DNA of 64,000 bases, taken from NCBI RefSeq assembly GCF_016599855.1, contig NZ_CP067041.1:6262001-6326000 (forward strand), in the 5' to 3' direction. The first letter of the stretch is position 1; every line of letters begins with the position of its first letter. The translations under genes were made by a program, and so were the position numbers. Below are positions 46,024 through 56,047 of the stretch, one piece after another. Source of the stretch: Bradyrhizobium diazoefficiens. Its GTDB lineage: Bacteria; Pseudomonadota; Alphaproteobacteria; Rhizobiales; Xanthobacteraceae. The notes beneath the pieces were generated by a model. That model was given only the letters and a program-made list of their open reading frames with translations. It made no database searches and was not told the origin of the DNA.

Positions 46024-49000
46024 ATGACGAGTTCGGATTTCCAGTTGCGGGGCGTCGGCGATCCCAGGCTGTCCGTGCATGCGACCTCGCCGCTGCCGGC
46101 GTGGCTCTGGTCGCTCGACGGCAGCCGCGTGCTGTGGGCCAATGCGGTCGGCGCCAAGCTGTTCGGCGCAGCCCATGGAGCGGCCCTCGCGGAAAAGACC
46201 TTTGGACCGGCCGACACGCATCGCCGCCAGGTCAGCCGGCTCGCCCGCCAGCTGTCGGCGAACGGCGCTATCCGGCTCGAACGGCTGCGCGGATTCGGCG
46301 CCCGGCTCGGCACACTGATGACCTGCGCCTGCGCGCGGCTCAGCTTTGCGGATGGCGGCGAAGGCGTGCTCGTCAGCGCCATGGACCCCGCTTTGCGCAC
46401 CATGCCGCTGGTCGAGCGGCTGCATCGTCTGGTCGAGGGCGCGACCACGCCGATGGCGGCGTTCGCGCCGGACGGAATGTTCGCCGGCGCCAGCGAGGCG
46501 GCGCGCCCCCTGCTCGGCTTTCGCGATCTCAGCGAATCCGGAATGGAGCAGGCGCGCAGTGAGGCGCTGGCGAAAGGCCGCGTCGAGCTGCCGATCGGCA
46601 TCGGCAAGATGGTGCTGCAACGGGTCGGCGCGGGGGCCGATATCGGCCTGGTCGCGCTGATCGAGCCTGCGGTGGCGCAGGCTGCGCCTGCGGCCGAGAG
46701 CGTGCCGGATGTTGCGCCCGAGATGGCGCCGGCTCCCGCGCAGCCCGACGCCGACATCGCGCTGTTCGATCCATTTGCCGAGCCGGACAAGACGCCCGCA
46801 AAGGCCGAGACGATCACGCCCGCGCCTGAACCGACGATCGAAATTGCTCCCGAAACGCCGGTTGAAAACCCGCCCGCGGCCATCGTGCCGCCGCAAGCCG
46901 CGCCGATCACGAGCACCATGGTCGAGCCGAATGGACACGCGCAGCCGCGGTCCGGACACGCGGAGCCGCGGTCTGGACACGCGCAGCCGCCGTCTGCACA
47001 CGCGGAGACACCGCGCCAGCATCCGCTGCGCTTCCTATGGCAGATGGATGCGGAGGGGCGCTTTGTGCTCGGCTCGGACGAGTTCATCCGCCTGATCGGC
47101 CCGCACACCGCAGCCGGCTTCGGCCGGCCCTGGAGCGAGATCGCCGACGAATTTTCGCTGGATCCCGACGGGCGCGTCGCGCAGGCGCTGGCGAGCCAGG
47201 ACACCTGGGCCGGAATCACCGTGAGTTGGCCGGCCGATGGCGGCGAGCATCTGCCGGTCGAGCTTGCAGGCCTGCCGATCTACGACAGCGCACGCAATTT
47301 TGCCGGCTTCAAGGGCTTTGGCGTCTGCCGAGATCTCGATGCCCTCAACCGGCTCGATGCGCTCCGCCGCTACGAGTTGGTCGCTGAACCGGTCGCGCAG
47401 CACGGCCTGTCGGCCGATGTGGTCGAGCCTGATCCCGAACTGGAGGCCAAGCCCGCGGCAGAGGCTCCTGCAGTCGAACCGCCGCCCGAGCCTGAACCGC
47501 CTGAACTTGCAACCGACGCGACTTCACACCCAACCGATCCGGAAACGCCAGTGGAAACGCCTCCGAATGTCGTGCCGTTCCGCAGCCCTGGCGATCAGAG
47601 ACCGCCGACGCTGACGCCGGTCGAGAACAGCGCGTTCAACGAACTCGCGCGGCAATTGTCCGAACGGCTCGAACGCGACCGCGAGTCGATGGCATCGATT
47701 GCGACCGAGCCGCCGGCAGGGGAGATCACGCACGAAGCGCCTGCGCCGGAGCTTGAAGCATCGCCAGCCGCAGCCGAATGGCTGGCCGAGCCCGCGCCGC
47801 CCGCGCGCGGCGACAGTGCGCGCGACCGCACGCTGCTCGATCTGCTGCCTTCAGGCATTTTGATCTACCGGCTCGATCGCCTGCTCTACGCCAATGCCGC
47901 TTTCCTCACGCGCATGGGCTACAGCGACCTCGGCGCGCTGGAAGATGCCGGCGGGCTCGACGCGCTCTATGTTGAGCCGGGCGTCTCCGCCGCCAGCAGC
48001 ACCTCGCAACGAGGCACGCCGGTGACGATCAGCGCGACTATTGCCAATGGCGAGCAGCCGCTGGGAACGACCGAAGCCCATCTGCACACGATCGACTGGA
48101 ATGGCGAGAGCGCGCATGCGCTGATCTGCGCGCTGCCGCAAGCCGCGCCGGTTACGCCCGTGGTCGCGCCGTCCGTTGCGGCCGATACGATCGTCGCTGA
48201 ATCCTTCCCCTACGCGCCCGATCTCGAGCCCGAGGCCGGCGATGCCGATGCGGAAGATCTCGCCGCGATCCTCGACACCACGGCCGAGGGCATCGTGATG
48301 TTCGATGCCGAAGGCAACATCCACGCCTGCAACCGCAGCGCCGAGGCGCTGTTCGGCTATGACGGCGAAGCGCTGCTGCAGCAGAATCTGGTGACGCTGT
48401 TTGCGCCGGAGAGCCAGCAGATCGTTCTCGACTATCTCGAAAGCATCAAGAGCCAGGACATCGCGAGCCTGCTCGACCACGGCCGCGAGGTGCTCGGACG
48501 CGAGAAGAAGGGCGGCGTGCTTCCGCTCGCCATGATCATGGGCCGCACGCGGCCTGACGGCCCGAACTTCTTCGCGGTGTTCCGCGATCTCTCGCACGCG
48601 AAGAAGGGCGAGAGCGAGCTGACGCAGGCGCGGCGCCTGGTCGACGGCGCCGCCAACGCCAAGGCCGACATGCTGGCGCGGATCAGCCACGAGATCCGCA
48701 CCCCGCTCAACGCCATCATCGGCTTTGCCGAGGTGATGATCTCCGAGCGTTTCGGCGCGCTCGGCAACGAGCGCTACGGCGAATACATGAAGGACATCCG
48801 CGCCTCCGGCGAGCGCGTGATCACCATCATCGACGATCTCCTGGAATTGTCGCGGATCGAAACCGGCAAGCTGGATCTGAATTTCGCCAACCTCAATCTC
48901 AACGACCTCGTCGAAGCCTGTGTCACCGTGATGCAGCCGCAGGCCAACCGCGAGCGCATCATCATCCGCACTTCGCTCGGCCATGCGCTGCCGCAGGTGG

Positions 49001-49350
49001 CGGCAGATGCGCGCGCGCTGCGGCAGGTCACCATGAATTTGATCTCGAACTCGATCAAGCTTGCGAGCGCCGGCGGCCAGGTCATCGTCTCGACCGCCCT
49101 GTCCGACCGCGGCGAAGTATGCTTGCGCATCCGCGACACCGGCCACGGCCTCAGCGAAACGGAAGTCGCCGCCGCCATGGAGCCGTTCCGCACCCCGCCG
49201 CCCGGAGATGCCGCGGACAGTTCGGCGCTGAGCCTGTCGCTGACCAAGGCCCTGGTCGAAGCCAACCGCGCCCGGTTCAACATCAAGAGCGCAGGAAGTT
49301 CAGGCACGCTGATCGAAGTGGTGTTCGCACCGGTGGTGGCGCGGGCGTAA
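46024..49350 (+). CDS. Large PAS-histidine-kinase-like protein with degraded G2 box
   Basis: About 1108 residues from the ATG at 46024 (a GTG at 45997 is possible). The N-terminal PAS-like part is followed by long Pro/Ala/Glu-rich linkers. A 7-residue tandem repeat, GHA(Q/E)PRS, runs four times (residues 304-331). A second PAS begins near EDLAAILDTTAEGIVMFDAEGN. HisKA holds H889 in RISHEIRTPLNAIIGFAEVM. In the ATPase domain the N box (MNLISNSIKLA) and G1 (RDTGHGLSE) are present, but the G2 GxGLGL is SALSLS. It resembles PleC/DivL-type cell-cycle kinases; activity may be altered. Confidence 0.85.
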   Translation: MTSSDFQLRGVGDPRLSVHATSPLPAWLWSLDGSRVLWANAVGAKLFGAAHGAALAEKTFGPADTHRRQVSRLARQLSANGAIRLERLRGFGARLGTLMTCACARLSFADGGEGVLVSAMDPALRTMPLVERLHRLVEGATTPMAAFAPDGMFAGASEAARPLLGFRDLSESGMEQARSEALAKGRVELPIGIGKMVLQRVGAGADIGLVALIEPAVAQAAPAAESVPDVAPEMAPAPAQPDADIALFDPFAEPDKTPAKAETITPAPEPTIEIAPETPVENPPAAIVPPQAAPITSTMVEPNGHAQPRSGHAEPRSGHAQPPSAHAETPRQHPLRFLWQMDAEGRFVLGSDEFIRLIGPHTAAGFGRPWSEIADEFSLDPDGRVAQALASQDTWAGITVSWPADGGEHLPVELAGLPIYDSARNFAGFKGFGVCRDLDALNRLDALRRYELVAEPVAQHGLSADVVEPDPELEAKPAAEAPAVEPPPEPEPPELATDATSHPTDPETPVETPPNVVPFRSPGDQRPPTLTPVENSAFNELARQLSERLERDRESMASIATEPPAGEITHEAPAPELEASPAAAEWLAEPAPPARGDSARDRTLLDLLPSGILIYRLDRLLYANAAFLTRMGYSDLGALEDAGGLDALYVEPGVSAASSTSQRGTPVTISATIANGEQPLGTTEAHLHTIDWNGESAHALICALPQAAPVTPVVAPSVAADTIVAESFPYAPDLEPEAGDADAEDLAAILDTTAEGIVMFDAEGNIHACNRSAEALFGYDGEALLQQNLVTLFAPESQQIVLDYLESIKSQDIASLLDHGREVLGREKKGGVLPLAMIMGRTRPDGPNFFAVFRDLSHAKKGESELTQARRLVDGAANAKADMLARISHEIRTPLNAIIGFAEVMISERFGALGNERYGEYMKDIRASGERVITIIDDLLELSRIETGKLDLNFANLNLNDLVEACVTVMQPQANRERIIIRTSLGHALPQVAADARALRQVTMNLISNSIKLASAGGQVIVSTALSDRGEVCLRIRDTGHGLSETEVAAAMEPFRTPPPGDAADSSALSLSLTKALVEANRARFNIKSAGSSGTLIEVVFAPVVARA
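46933..47016 (+). repeat. 21-bp in-frame tandem repeat, four units
   Basis: Units of GGACACGCG(C/G)AGCCGCGGTCC type at 46933, 46954, 46975 and 46996, encoding GHAQPRS, GHAEPRS, GHAQPPS and AHAETPR. The length is probably variable between strains. Confidence 0.8.
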
Positions 49351-49364
49351 GGCGAGATCAGGCC

Positions 49365-49392
49365 AAAAAAGAGCCCCGCCGGTGGCGGGGCT
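49365..49392 (-). terminator. Rho-independent terminator
   Basis: AGCCCCGCC/GGCGGGGCT stem (9 bp, 3-nt loop) followed on the minus strand by six T. It ends the DUF1236 gene and faces the kinase-like gene. Confidence 0.8.
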
Positions 49393-49403
49393 AGGAGCAG
49401 GCG

Positions 49404-51107
49404 TTACCGGCTGGGTTGGTTTTGAGCCGGCTGTCCCGACGTCGAAGGCGGCGGGGCATTGTTCTGGTTGGTTTGTCCGGACTGCGTGTTCTGGCTGGTG
49501 CCCGGCTGATTGCTGGGCGGATTGTTGTTTTGCGCCGGGGCCTGTCCGGTGGTCTGGCCCGACGGCGGCCGTGTGCCAGCCTGACCCGACGTCGTCGGCT
49601 GGTTCTGCTGAACCTGACCGCTGGTCGATGGCCGGTTCTCCCCGGCCTGGCCGGTGGTCTGGTTCTGCTGCGCCGGCGCATTGGTCTGACCGGTGCTTTG
49701 CCCGCTCGTATTCTGCTGCGTCGACTCGCCGTTGCGGCCCTGACCAACGGTCGTCGATTGGCCCTGCGTGGCGCGGATCTGGTTGGACACGCCAAGGGCG
49801 GCGACCGTGCGGGTATCGATCGAGCCGGTGGTCTGGAAGCCTTCCTGTCTCTGGAAGGTGATCAGCGCTTCGCGCGTACGTGAGCCGAGGACGCCGTCTG
49901 CTTCGCCAGACAGCAGGCCACGTTCAATCAGCACCCGTTGAACGACGCGGATCTCGTCGGGGCTGAGATCCAGCGCTGCAACACTGGCGCCGCCGCTGCC
50001 GCGGTGGGCAAAGTGCGTCCGCGGGCCGGCGGGAATGACGTCGACAATCCTGCGGCTTCGATCGGTGACGACGATCTCGTCATCCACGACGAAGAAGCTG
50101 TCGTCGCGGTAGGCCGGATAGAGATCGATCAGCGCCGGGAATTCCGACACGGCGACCACGGAGAAGTTCCGTGGCACGACCACGCCGGCATCGACGCGGA
50201 AGTGGATGGCATCGGCGTTGACCCGCGCGCGTTCCACATTGCGTGAACTCAGCACCGACTGCTGCAGCCTTGTCTGCTGCTGCGCGCTCACCTGCACCCG
50301 CCCGGACATGCTCTGGGTTGTCCCAGCCTGGGCTTGCGCCTGGGTATTGGCTTGAGTGTTGGTGTTGGCCTGTCCTTGGGTGTTCGCGCCGGTCGTCGTG
50401 CCCTGAGTCTGCTGCGGACGCTGGCCCTGCGCATTGTTCCCAGTGTTCGCGCCGGTCGTTGTCGTGCTCTGGCCCTGCGCGTTCTTGCCCCGCGCATTCT
50501 GGCCTTGAGCGTTCTTGCCTTGAGCGTTCTTGTCTAGAGCGTTCTTGTCTTGCGCATTCTTGTCTCGGGCGTTGTCCTTGGTATTGGCGCCGCTGGTCGC
50601 ACTCTTGTTCTGCTCCGTGCCTTGAGACTGACGTGTGCGGTCGCTCGGGCTCTGACCGACGGTCTGGTTCTTGCCATGCTTCTCATATCCGGATTGGGAC
50701 TGATGCGCCTGGTCACGGTCGCTCCGGCCCTGGCCGACGGTCTGGTCCTTGCCATGCTTCTCGTATCCGGGTTGGGATTGGCGCGCGTTGTCGCGCTCGC
50801 CGCGGCCTTCACCAACGGTCTGCCGCTCGCCATTGGCGGCGGCTCGGCCGCTATCGTGCGCCGCAGCGGGATTCTCCGCCCGACCGCCGGCGCGGCCCTG
50901 CGTCATTCCTTCGCTGTGGGCGGCACCACCTGCACCATGCGACATTTCACCGCCGGCGCGGCCGTGTTCCGCAGCGCCTCCGCTGGCTTCCCCGCCAGCG
51001 CTCATTCCGCCGCTGCCACCCTCACGCATGCCTTGCGCCGACGCCAAGCTGACGCCGGCGAGCAGCACTGCTGTGGTCAGCAGGAACTTACTCTTGCTCG
51101 TGTTCAT
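49404..51107 (-). CDS. Exported low-complexity protein with DUF1236 and peptidoglycan-binding domain
   Basis: 567 residues from the ATG at 51107 (GAGGAGGAT before it). A signal peptide (cut after SLASAQ) is followed by a long Gly/Gln/Asn/Lys-rich tract with repeats of SQ(S/P)GYEKHGK(D/N)QTVGQ and KN(A)Q(G/D)KNA. DUF1236 lies at about residues 275-340 (NADAIHFRVDAGVVVPRNFSVVAVSEFPALIDLYPAYRDDSFFVVDDEIVV). Then comes a peptidoglycan_binding_1 fold (LSPDEIRVVQRVLIERGLLSGEADGVLGSRTREALITFQRQEG) and a second Gln/Asn/Pro tail. Probably a cell-wall-associated envelope protein. Confidence 0.82.
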   Translation of the reverse strand: MNTSKSKFLLTTAVLLAGVSLASAQGMREGGSGGMSAGGEASGGAAEHGRAGGEMSHGAGGAAHSEGMTQGRAGGRAENPAAAHDSGRAAANGERQTVGEGRGERDNARQSQPGYEKHGKDQTVGQGRSDRDQAHQSQSGYEKHGKNQTVGQSPSDRTRQSQGTEQNKSATSGANTKDNARDKNAQDKNALDKNAQGKNAQGQNARGKNAQGQSTTTTGANTGNNAQGQRPQQTQGTTTGANTQGQANTNTQANTQAQAQAGTTQSMSGRVQVSAQQQTRLQQSVLSSRNVERARVNADAIHFRVDAGVVVPRNFSVVAVSEFPALIDLYPAYRDDSFFVVDDEIVVTDRSRRIVDVIPAGPRTHFAHRGSGGASVAALDLSPDEIRVVQRVLIERGLLSGEADGVLGSRTREALITFQRQEGFQTTGSIDTRTVAALGVSNQIRATQGQSTTVGQGRNGESTQQNTSGQSTGQTNAPAQQNQTTGQAGENRPSTSGQVQQNQPTTSGQAGTRPPSGQTTGQAPAQNNNPPSNQPGTSQNTQSGQTNQNNAPPPSTSGQPAQNQPSR

Positions 51108-51573
51108 CTGATCCTCCTCGGTTTGCAATATCTCGACGGATATTCTCAAGCGACGCGAGACAGACGAGCCTCGTTCGAGCTTTCAGCCCCTGCAGTGAAC
51201 GGAGCGCCGGTGTCCAGCTTCCGTTCGTGCAGGTACTTGCGCGGTTCCATCTCGTTGTAACCGCGCACGTCGAACTCTCCCGGCCGAAGCCGGAAGACAT
51301 CGGCCCGAACAAGCGCTCAGCGTCTCGCGCCAAGACATCGGGCCAACATTAGCGAGGAGAAAAAGTTGCAAACGCGCGCCTGAGGGGGAACAGGAGTCAC
51401 GAGGGTAATCGGGCGTTCATCTCGATGAAATTACTGCATTTCTGGATGTAAACCGCCTGCGCGACGCGGTTTGCGGGTGCTGGCAGCAACGAGCAACACG
51501 CACACCCGCTGCTCAAACAAAAAAGGCACGGCGCGTCGCAAGCGCCGTGCCTTTCGCATTCCCGCGGTCCGGA
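51108..51573. other. Intergenic region, 466 bp
   Basis: Between DUF1236 and the thiolase (both minus strand). Frames seen here are short and repeat-like. The end holds the thiolase terminator at 51519-51553. The remainder, about 400 bp, is the leader and promoter side of the DUF1236 gene; no repeat or RNA gene was recognised. Confidence 0.5.
51519..51553 (-). terminator. Thiolase terminator
   Basis: GGCACGGCGC/GCGCCGTGCC stem (10 bp) with a 7-nt loop; on the minus strand it is followed by a T run. Lies 21 bp after the thiolase stop. Confidence 0.82.
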
Positions 51574-52746
51574 TCAGCTATAGATCTCGAACAGACCAGC
51601 GCCGCCCTGGCCGCCGCCGATGCACATGGTCACGACGCCCCACTTGGCCTTGCGGCGCGCACCTTCCTGGAGCAGATGGCCGGTGAGGCGCGCGCCGGTC
51701 ATGCCGAAGGGATGGCCGATCGCGATCGAGCCGCCGTTGACGTTGTACTTCTCAGGGTCGATACCGAGCTTGTCGCGCGAGTAGAGGCACTGGCTGGCGA
51801 AGGCCTCGTTGAGCTCCCAGAGATCGATGTCGTCGATCTTCAGGCCATGACGCTTGAGCAGCTTCGGCACGGCAAAGATCGGGCCGATGCCCATCTCGTC
51901 GGGCTCGCAGCCCGCCGCCGCCCAGGCGACGAAACGCCCCATTGGCTTGAGGCCGCGCTTCTCCGCATCCTTGGCTTCCATCAGCACCACGGCCGCGGCG
52001 CCGTCGGAGAGCTGGCTGGCATTGCCGGCGGTGACATACTTGCCCGGACCCTTCACCGGCTCCAGTTTTGCCAATCCTTCCAGCGTGGTTTCAGGACGGT
52101 TGCACTCGTCGCGGTCGACGACGTAGTCGACGATGCTCTCGGCCTTGGTCGCCTTGTCGACGACCTTCATCTTGGTCTTCATCGGGACGATCTCGTCCTT
52201 GAACTTGCCGGCCTGTTGCGCGGCCGCCATGCGGCGCTGCGATTCCAGCGAATATTCGTCCTGGTATTCGCGGCTGACCTTGTAGCGCTCGGCGACGATG
52301 TCGGCGGTATCGATCATCGCCATGAAGATGTCGGGGGCGGTCTTGAGCAGTTCCGGATCGATCGTCTCCTTCGGCATGCCGCCGCCCGGCATCGAGATGC
52401 TTTCGACGCCGCCGGCGACGATGCAGTCGGCGCCGTCCGAGCGGATCGAATTGGCGGCCATCGCGATGGTCTGGAGACCCGACGAGCAGAAGCGGTTCAC
52501 CGACACGCCGCCGGTCGACTTCGGCAGGCCGGCGAGCAGCGCGGCCTGACGGCCGATGTTCGGTGCGCCGTGGGCGCAATTGCCGAGATAGCAGTCCTCG
52601 ACATAGTCCTTGTCGACGCCGGCGCGGCTCACCGCGTGGTGAATGGCGTGGGCCGCCAGCGACATCGGCGGAGTGATGTTGAACCCGCCGCGGCCGGATT
52701 TCGCGAGGCCCGTGCGCGCGTAGGAAACGATGACGGCTTCACGCAT
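51574..52746 (-). CDS. Acetyl-CoA acyltransferase (thiolase)
   Basis: 390 residues from the ATG at 52746 ([21 protein letters not shown]). The nucleophile is C87 in [14 protein letters not shown], the catalytic His is in [16 protein letters not shown], and the second Cys is in [14 protein letters not shown]. These mark an acyl-CoA thiolase, most like the FadA/FadI beta-oxidation type (longer loop) rather than PhaA. It cleaves 3-ketoacyl-CoA or condenses acetyl-CoA. No fad operon is adjacent. Confidence 0.92.
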   Translation of the reverse strand: MREAVIVSYARTGLAKSGRGGFNITPPMSLAAHAIHHAVSRAGVDKDYVEDCYLGNCAHGAPNIGRQAALLAGLPKSTGGVSVNRFCSSGLQTIAMAANSIRSDGADCIVAGGVESISMPGGGMPKETIDPELLKTAPDIFMAMIDTADIVAERYKVSREYQDEYSLESQRRMAAAQQAGKFKDEIVPMKTKMKVVDKATKAESIVDYVVDRDECNRPETTLEGLAKLEPVKGPGKYVTAGNASQLSDGAAAVVLMEAKDAEKRGLKPMGRFVAWAAAGCEPDEMGIGPIFAVPKLLKRHGLKIDDIDLWELNEAFASQCLYSRDKLGIDPEKYNVNGGSIAIGHPFGMTGARLTGHLLQEGARRKAKWGVVTMCIGGGQGGAGLFEIYS

Positions 52747-52823
52747 TGTTTTCTCCCTTGTCGAACGATTTTGATCGGAGCGTCCCGGTCGCCATTGGTA
52801 CACAAACTCCGGAGGTCGCGGGA

Positions 52824-52860
52824 AAAATAAAAACGCCGCCCTCGCGAGAAGGCGGCGTTG
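52824..52860 (-). terminator. serA-side terminator
   Basis: AACGCCGCC/GGCGGCGTT stem (9 bp, 10-nt loop), with AAAAATAAAAA giving a T-rich tail on the minus strand. Lies downstream of serA and the repeat. Confidence 0.78.
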
Positions 52861-52886
52861 TTCCGTGCGTCGGAATATATGATCCC

Positions 52887-52960
52887 CGTCATTCCGGGGC
52901 GATGCGCAGCATCGAACCCGGAATCTCCGGGTTCGCGCTTATGCGCGCCCCGGAATGACG
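52887..52960. repeat. Palindromic repeat (CGTCATTCCGGGGCG family)
   Basis: Perfect 15-bp arms CGTCATTCCGGGGCG and CGCCCCGGAATGACG around a 44-bp GC-rich middle with a second hairpin (AACCCGG...CCGGGTT). Same family as 18646-18748. Ends 5 bp before the serA stop. Confidence 0.8.
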
Positions 52961-52965
52961 AACTC

Positions 52966-54555
52966 TCAGAACGTCAGCGCCTTGACCTGCTTGACCTGGG
53001 GCAGCGCCTGGACCTTGGCGAGCACGTCCGCCGGCACAGCGCCGTCGACCTCGACGAACGCGATGGCGTCGCCGCCCTGCTCGACACGGCCGAGATGGAA
53101 GGTCGCGATGTTGATCTTGGCGTCGCCCAAAAGGCCAGCGAAATGGCCGATGAAGCCCGGCTTGTCCTCGTTGGTGACGTAGATCATGGACTTGCCGAAC
53201 TCGGCGTCGACGCGGATGCCCTTGATGTCGACGAGACGCGGCTTGCCGTCGTGATAGACGGTGCCGGAGACCGAGCGCTCCTGGCGTTCGGTTGCGACGG
53301 TCACGGTGATCAGGCTTTCATAGTCGCTCTGGGCGGCGCGCACGATCTCGTCCACCACCATGCCGCGCTCCTTGGCGACGACGGGCGCTGACACCACGTT
53401 GACCTCGCCCAGCATCGGCCGCAGCAGGCCCGACAGCACGGCCGAGGTGATCGCCTTGATCTTCATCTCGGCGACGTGGCCCTCATAGGTGATCTCGACC
53501 TTGAGGATGCCGCTCTCGGTCAGCTGGCCGGCGAACGAGCCGAGCTTCTCGGCGAGCGCGATGAACGGCTTCAGCTTCGGCGCCTCTTCCGCGGTGATCG
53601 AGGGGAAGTTCACTGCATTCGAGATCGCACCGGTGAGCAGATAGTCCGACATCTGCTCGGCGACCTGGAGCGCGACGTTCTCCTGCGCTTCCGTGGTGGA
53701 GGCGCCGAGATGCGGCGTGCAGATCACGTTGGGATGGCCGAACAGCACGTTGGTATTGGCGGGCTCCTCGACGAAGACGTCGAAGGCAGCGCCTGCAATA
53801 TGCTTGGAATTGAGCGCATCGACCACGGCCTGCTCGTCGACGAGGCCGCCGCGGGCGCAGTTGATCAGGCGCACGCCCTTCTTCATCTTGGCGATCGCGG
53901 CAGCGTCAATGATGTTCCTGGTCTTCTCGGTCAGCGGGGTATGCAGCGTGATGAAGTCGGCGCGCTTGAGCAGGTCATCGAGCTCGACCTTCTCGACCCC
54001 GATGTCCTTGGCACGCTCCGGCGACAGGAACGGATCGAAGGCGATCACCTTCATGCGCAGGCCGAGCGCACGGTCGGCGACGATCGAGCCGATATTGCCG
54101 CAGCCGACGACACCGAGCACCTTGCCGGTGATCTCGACGCCCATGAAGCGGTTCTTCTCCCACTTGCCGGCCTGGGTCGAGGCGTCGGCCTGCGGGATCT
54201 CGCGGGCCAGCGCCAGCATCAGGGTGATGGCGTGCTCGGCGGTCGTGATCGAATTGCCGAACGGCGTGTTCATCACGATGATGCCCTTGGCCGTGGCGGC
54301 GGGGATCTCGACATTGTCGACGCCGATGCCGGCGCGGCCGATCACCTTGAGGTTGGTGGCCTTCTCCAGGATCTTGGCGGTCGCCTTGGTCGCGGAGCGG
54401 ATCGCAAGGCCGTCGTAATTGCCGATGACCTCGGCGAGCTTGTCCTTGTCCTTGCCGAGATTGGGCTGGAAGTCGACCTCGACGCCGCGATCTCTAAAGA
54501 TCTGCACGGCGGCGGGAGAGAGCGCGTCGGAAATAAGAACTTTGGGTTTGGTCAT
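52966..54555 (-). CDS. serA: D-3-phosphoglycerate dehydrogenase
   Basis: 529 residues, the long ACT-containing form. The NAD site is VLGVVGCGNIGSIVADRALGLRMKVIAFDPF, and LINCARGGLVDEQAVVDAL plus VICTPHLGAST hold the catalytic Arg and His. An intervening domain (ASB type) precedes a C-terminal ACT domain (MIYVTNEDKPGFIGHFAGLLGDAKINIATFHLGR) for serine feedback. It oxidises 3-phosphoglycerate, the first step of serine synthesis. serC is the next gene upstream in the same direction. Confidence 0.97.
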   Translation of the reverse strand: MTKPKVLISDALSPAAVQIFRDRGVEVDFQPNLGKDKDKLAEVIGNYDGLAIRSATKATAKILEKATNLKVIGRAGIGVDNVEIPAATAKGIIVMNTPFGNSITTAEHAITLMLALAREIPQADASTQAGKWEKNRFMGVEITGKVLGVVGCGNIGSIVADRALGLRMKVIAFDPFLSPERAKDIGVEKVELDDLLKRADFITLHTPLTEKTRNIIDAAAIAKMKKGVRLINCARGGLVDEQAVVDALNSKHIAGAAFDVFVEEPANTNVLFGHPNVICTPHLGASTTEAQENVALQVAEQMSDYLLTGAISNAVNFPSITAEEAPKLKPFIALAEKLGSFAGQLTESGILKVEITYEGHVAEMKIKAITSAVLSGLLRPMLGEVNVVSAPVVAKERGMVVDEIVRAAQSDYESLITVTVATERQERSVSGTVYHDGKPRLVDIKGIRVDAEFGKSMIYVTNEDKPGFIGHFAGLLGDAKINIATFHLGRVEQGGDAIAFVEVDGAVPADVLAKVQALPQVKQVKALTF

Positions 54556-54627
54556 GGAAGTGTCCTTCGCCGTCCCTAAGGGAGGATCGGCCCGAGGGCC
54601 GGAATGAGGAATTGCTCGGAAGCTTTT

Positions 54628-54785
54628 GCTCTCCCTCGCCCCGTTCTTACGGGGAGAGGGTTGGGGTGAGGGGCAGCCACAGGCGAAGTGCCCGTGGAGA
54701 GAGCCCCTCAGCCGGATCGAGCCGGACGATGCTTCGCATCGCCGGGGGCGACCCGGCCTCTCCCCCGCAAGAACGGGGAGAGGCG
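54628..54785. repeat. Dispersed repeat with CTCGCCCCG/GGGGAGAGG arms, copy 4
   Basis: CTCGCCCCGTTCTTACGGGGAGAGGGTTGGGGTGAGGGG at the left and GGCCTCTCCCCCGCAAGAACGGGGAGAGG at the right, the same family as 36820, 44330 and 45154. It lies in the serC-serA spacer, so the two genes may be transcribed together across it. Confidence 0.6.
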
Positions 54786-54795
54786 AAAGAGAAAA

Positions 54796-55971
54796 CTACG
54801 CGGCCTTGGCGAGCTGCGCCTTGGTCTCGGCGAAGGCCCAGTCGATCCACTGCGTCAGCAGCTCGACGTCCTTGGCCTCGACGGTGGCGCCGCACCAGAT
54901 GCGCAGGCCCGCCGGCGCATCACGGTAATAGGCGAAGTCGTAGCCGGCGCCTTCCTTCTCGACGAGGGCAACCAGCTTCTTGGAGAAGTCGGCCTGCGCA
55001 TCGTCCGAGAGCGAGGTGATCGCGGGATCGGTGAACTTCAGGCACACCGAGGTGTTGGAGCGGATCGCGGCGTCCTTGGCCAGGAAGTCGATCCACGGAG
55101 TCTTCGCCTTCCAGTCGGCGAGCACCTTGGTGTTGGCGTCGGCGCGCGCGATCAGCGCCTTGAGGCCGCCGATCGACTTGGCCCAGTTCAGCGCATCGAG
55201 ATAGTCCTCGACGCAGAGCATCGACGGCGTGTTGATGGTCTCGCCGACGAAGATGCCTTCGTTGATCTTGCCGGCCTTGGTCATGCGGAAGATTTTTGGC
55301 AGCGGCCAGGCCGGCTTGTAGGTCTCGAGCCGTTCGACCGCACGCGGGCTGAGGATCAGCATGCCATGCGCGGCTTCGCCGCCGAGCGCCTTCTGCCAGG
55401 AGAAGGTGACGACGTCGAGCTTGGCCCAGTCGAGGGCTTGCGCGAAGGCAGCCGAAGTGGCGTCGCAAATGGTCAGGCCTTCACGCCTCGCGCTGATCCA
55501 GTCGGCGTTGGGCACGCGCACGCCAGAGGTGGTGCCGTTCCAGGTGAAGACGATATCGCTCCTGGGATCGACTTTGGAGAGATCAGGGATTTCACCATAG
55601 GCTGCATTGAGCTTGGTGACGTCCTTGAGCTTCAATTCCTTGACGATGTCGCTGACCCAGCCCTCGCCGAAGGATTCCCAGGCGAGCGTCGTGACGGGCC
55701 GTGCCCCGAGCAGCGACCACAGCGCCATCTCGACCGCGCCGGTATCGGACGCCGGCACGATGCCGATGCGATAATCGGCGGGGACTTCAAGCACTTCGCG
55801 CGTCAGATCGATCGCGAGCTTGAGCTTGGTCTTGCCGACCTTTGCGCGATGCGAACGGCCGAGCGCTGCGTCCTTGAGATTTTGGGCGTTCCAGCCGGGG
55901 CGCTTGGCGCAGGGGCCGGAGGAGAAATGCGGCACGTTCGGCCGCGAAGCGGGCTTCGCTACAGTCATCAT
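54796..55971 (-). CDS. serC: Phosphoserine aminotransferase
   Basis: 391 residues of the alphaproteobacterial SerC type. The N-terminus [18 protein letters not shown] is the substrate loop, and [20 protein letters not shown] lies by the PLP phosphate. The PLP lysine is in [17 protein letters not shown]. It converts 3-phosphohydroxypyruvate to phosphoserine using glutamate, following SerA in the pathway. Start: the Met-Met at 55971; either could serve. The serC-serA order is standard in rhizobia. Confidence 0.96.
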   Translation of the reverse strand: MMTVAKPASRPNVPHFSSGPCAKRPGWNAQNLKDAALGRSHRAKVGKTKLKLAIDLTREVLEVPADYRIGIVPASDTGAVEMALWSLLGARPVTTLAWESFGEGWVSDIVKELKLKDVTKLNAAYGEIPDLSKVDPRSDIVFTWNGTTSGVRVPNADWISARREGLTICDATSAAFAQALDWAKLDVVTFSWQKALGGEAAHGMLILSPRAVERLETYKPAWPLPKIFRMTKAGKINEGIFVGETINTPSMLCVEDYLDALNWAKSIGGLKALIARADANTKVLADWKAKTPWIDFLAKDAAIRSNTSVCLKFTDPAITSLSDDAQADFSKKLVALVEKEGAGYDFAYYRDAPAGLRIWCGATVEAKDVELLTQWIDWAFAETKAQLAKAA

Positions 55972-56047
55972 CTACCCTTCCAGATAGTAAGCCTCCCGTT
56001 GGGGGGAGGTGTCCCGCCGCGGCTGATACGGGAATCGGGAAGACCAG

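Noticed and set aside
51547..52830. 427-codon plus-strand frame over the thiolase
   Set aside because: Antisense shadow of a well-recognised thiolase; composition is typical of GC-rich shadow frames.
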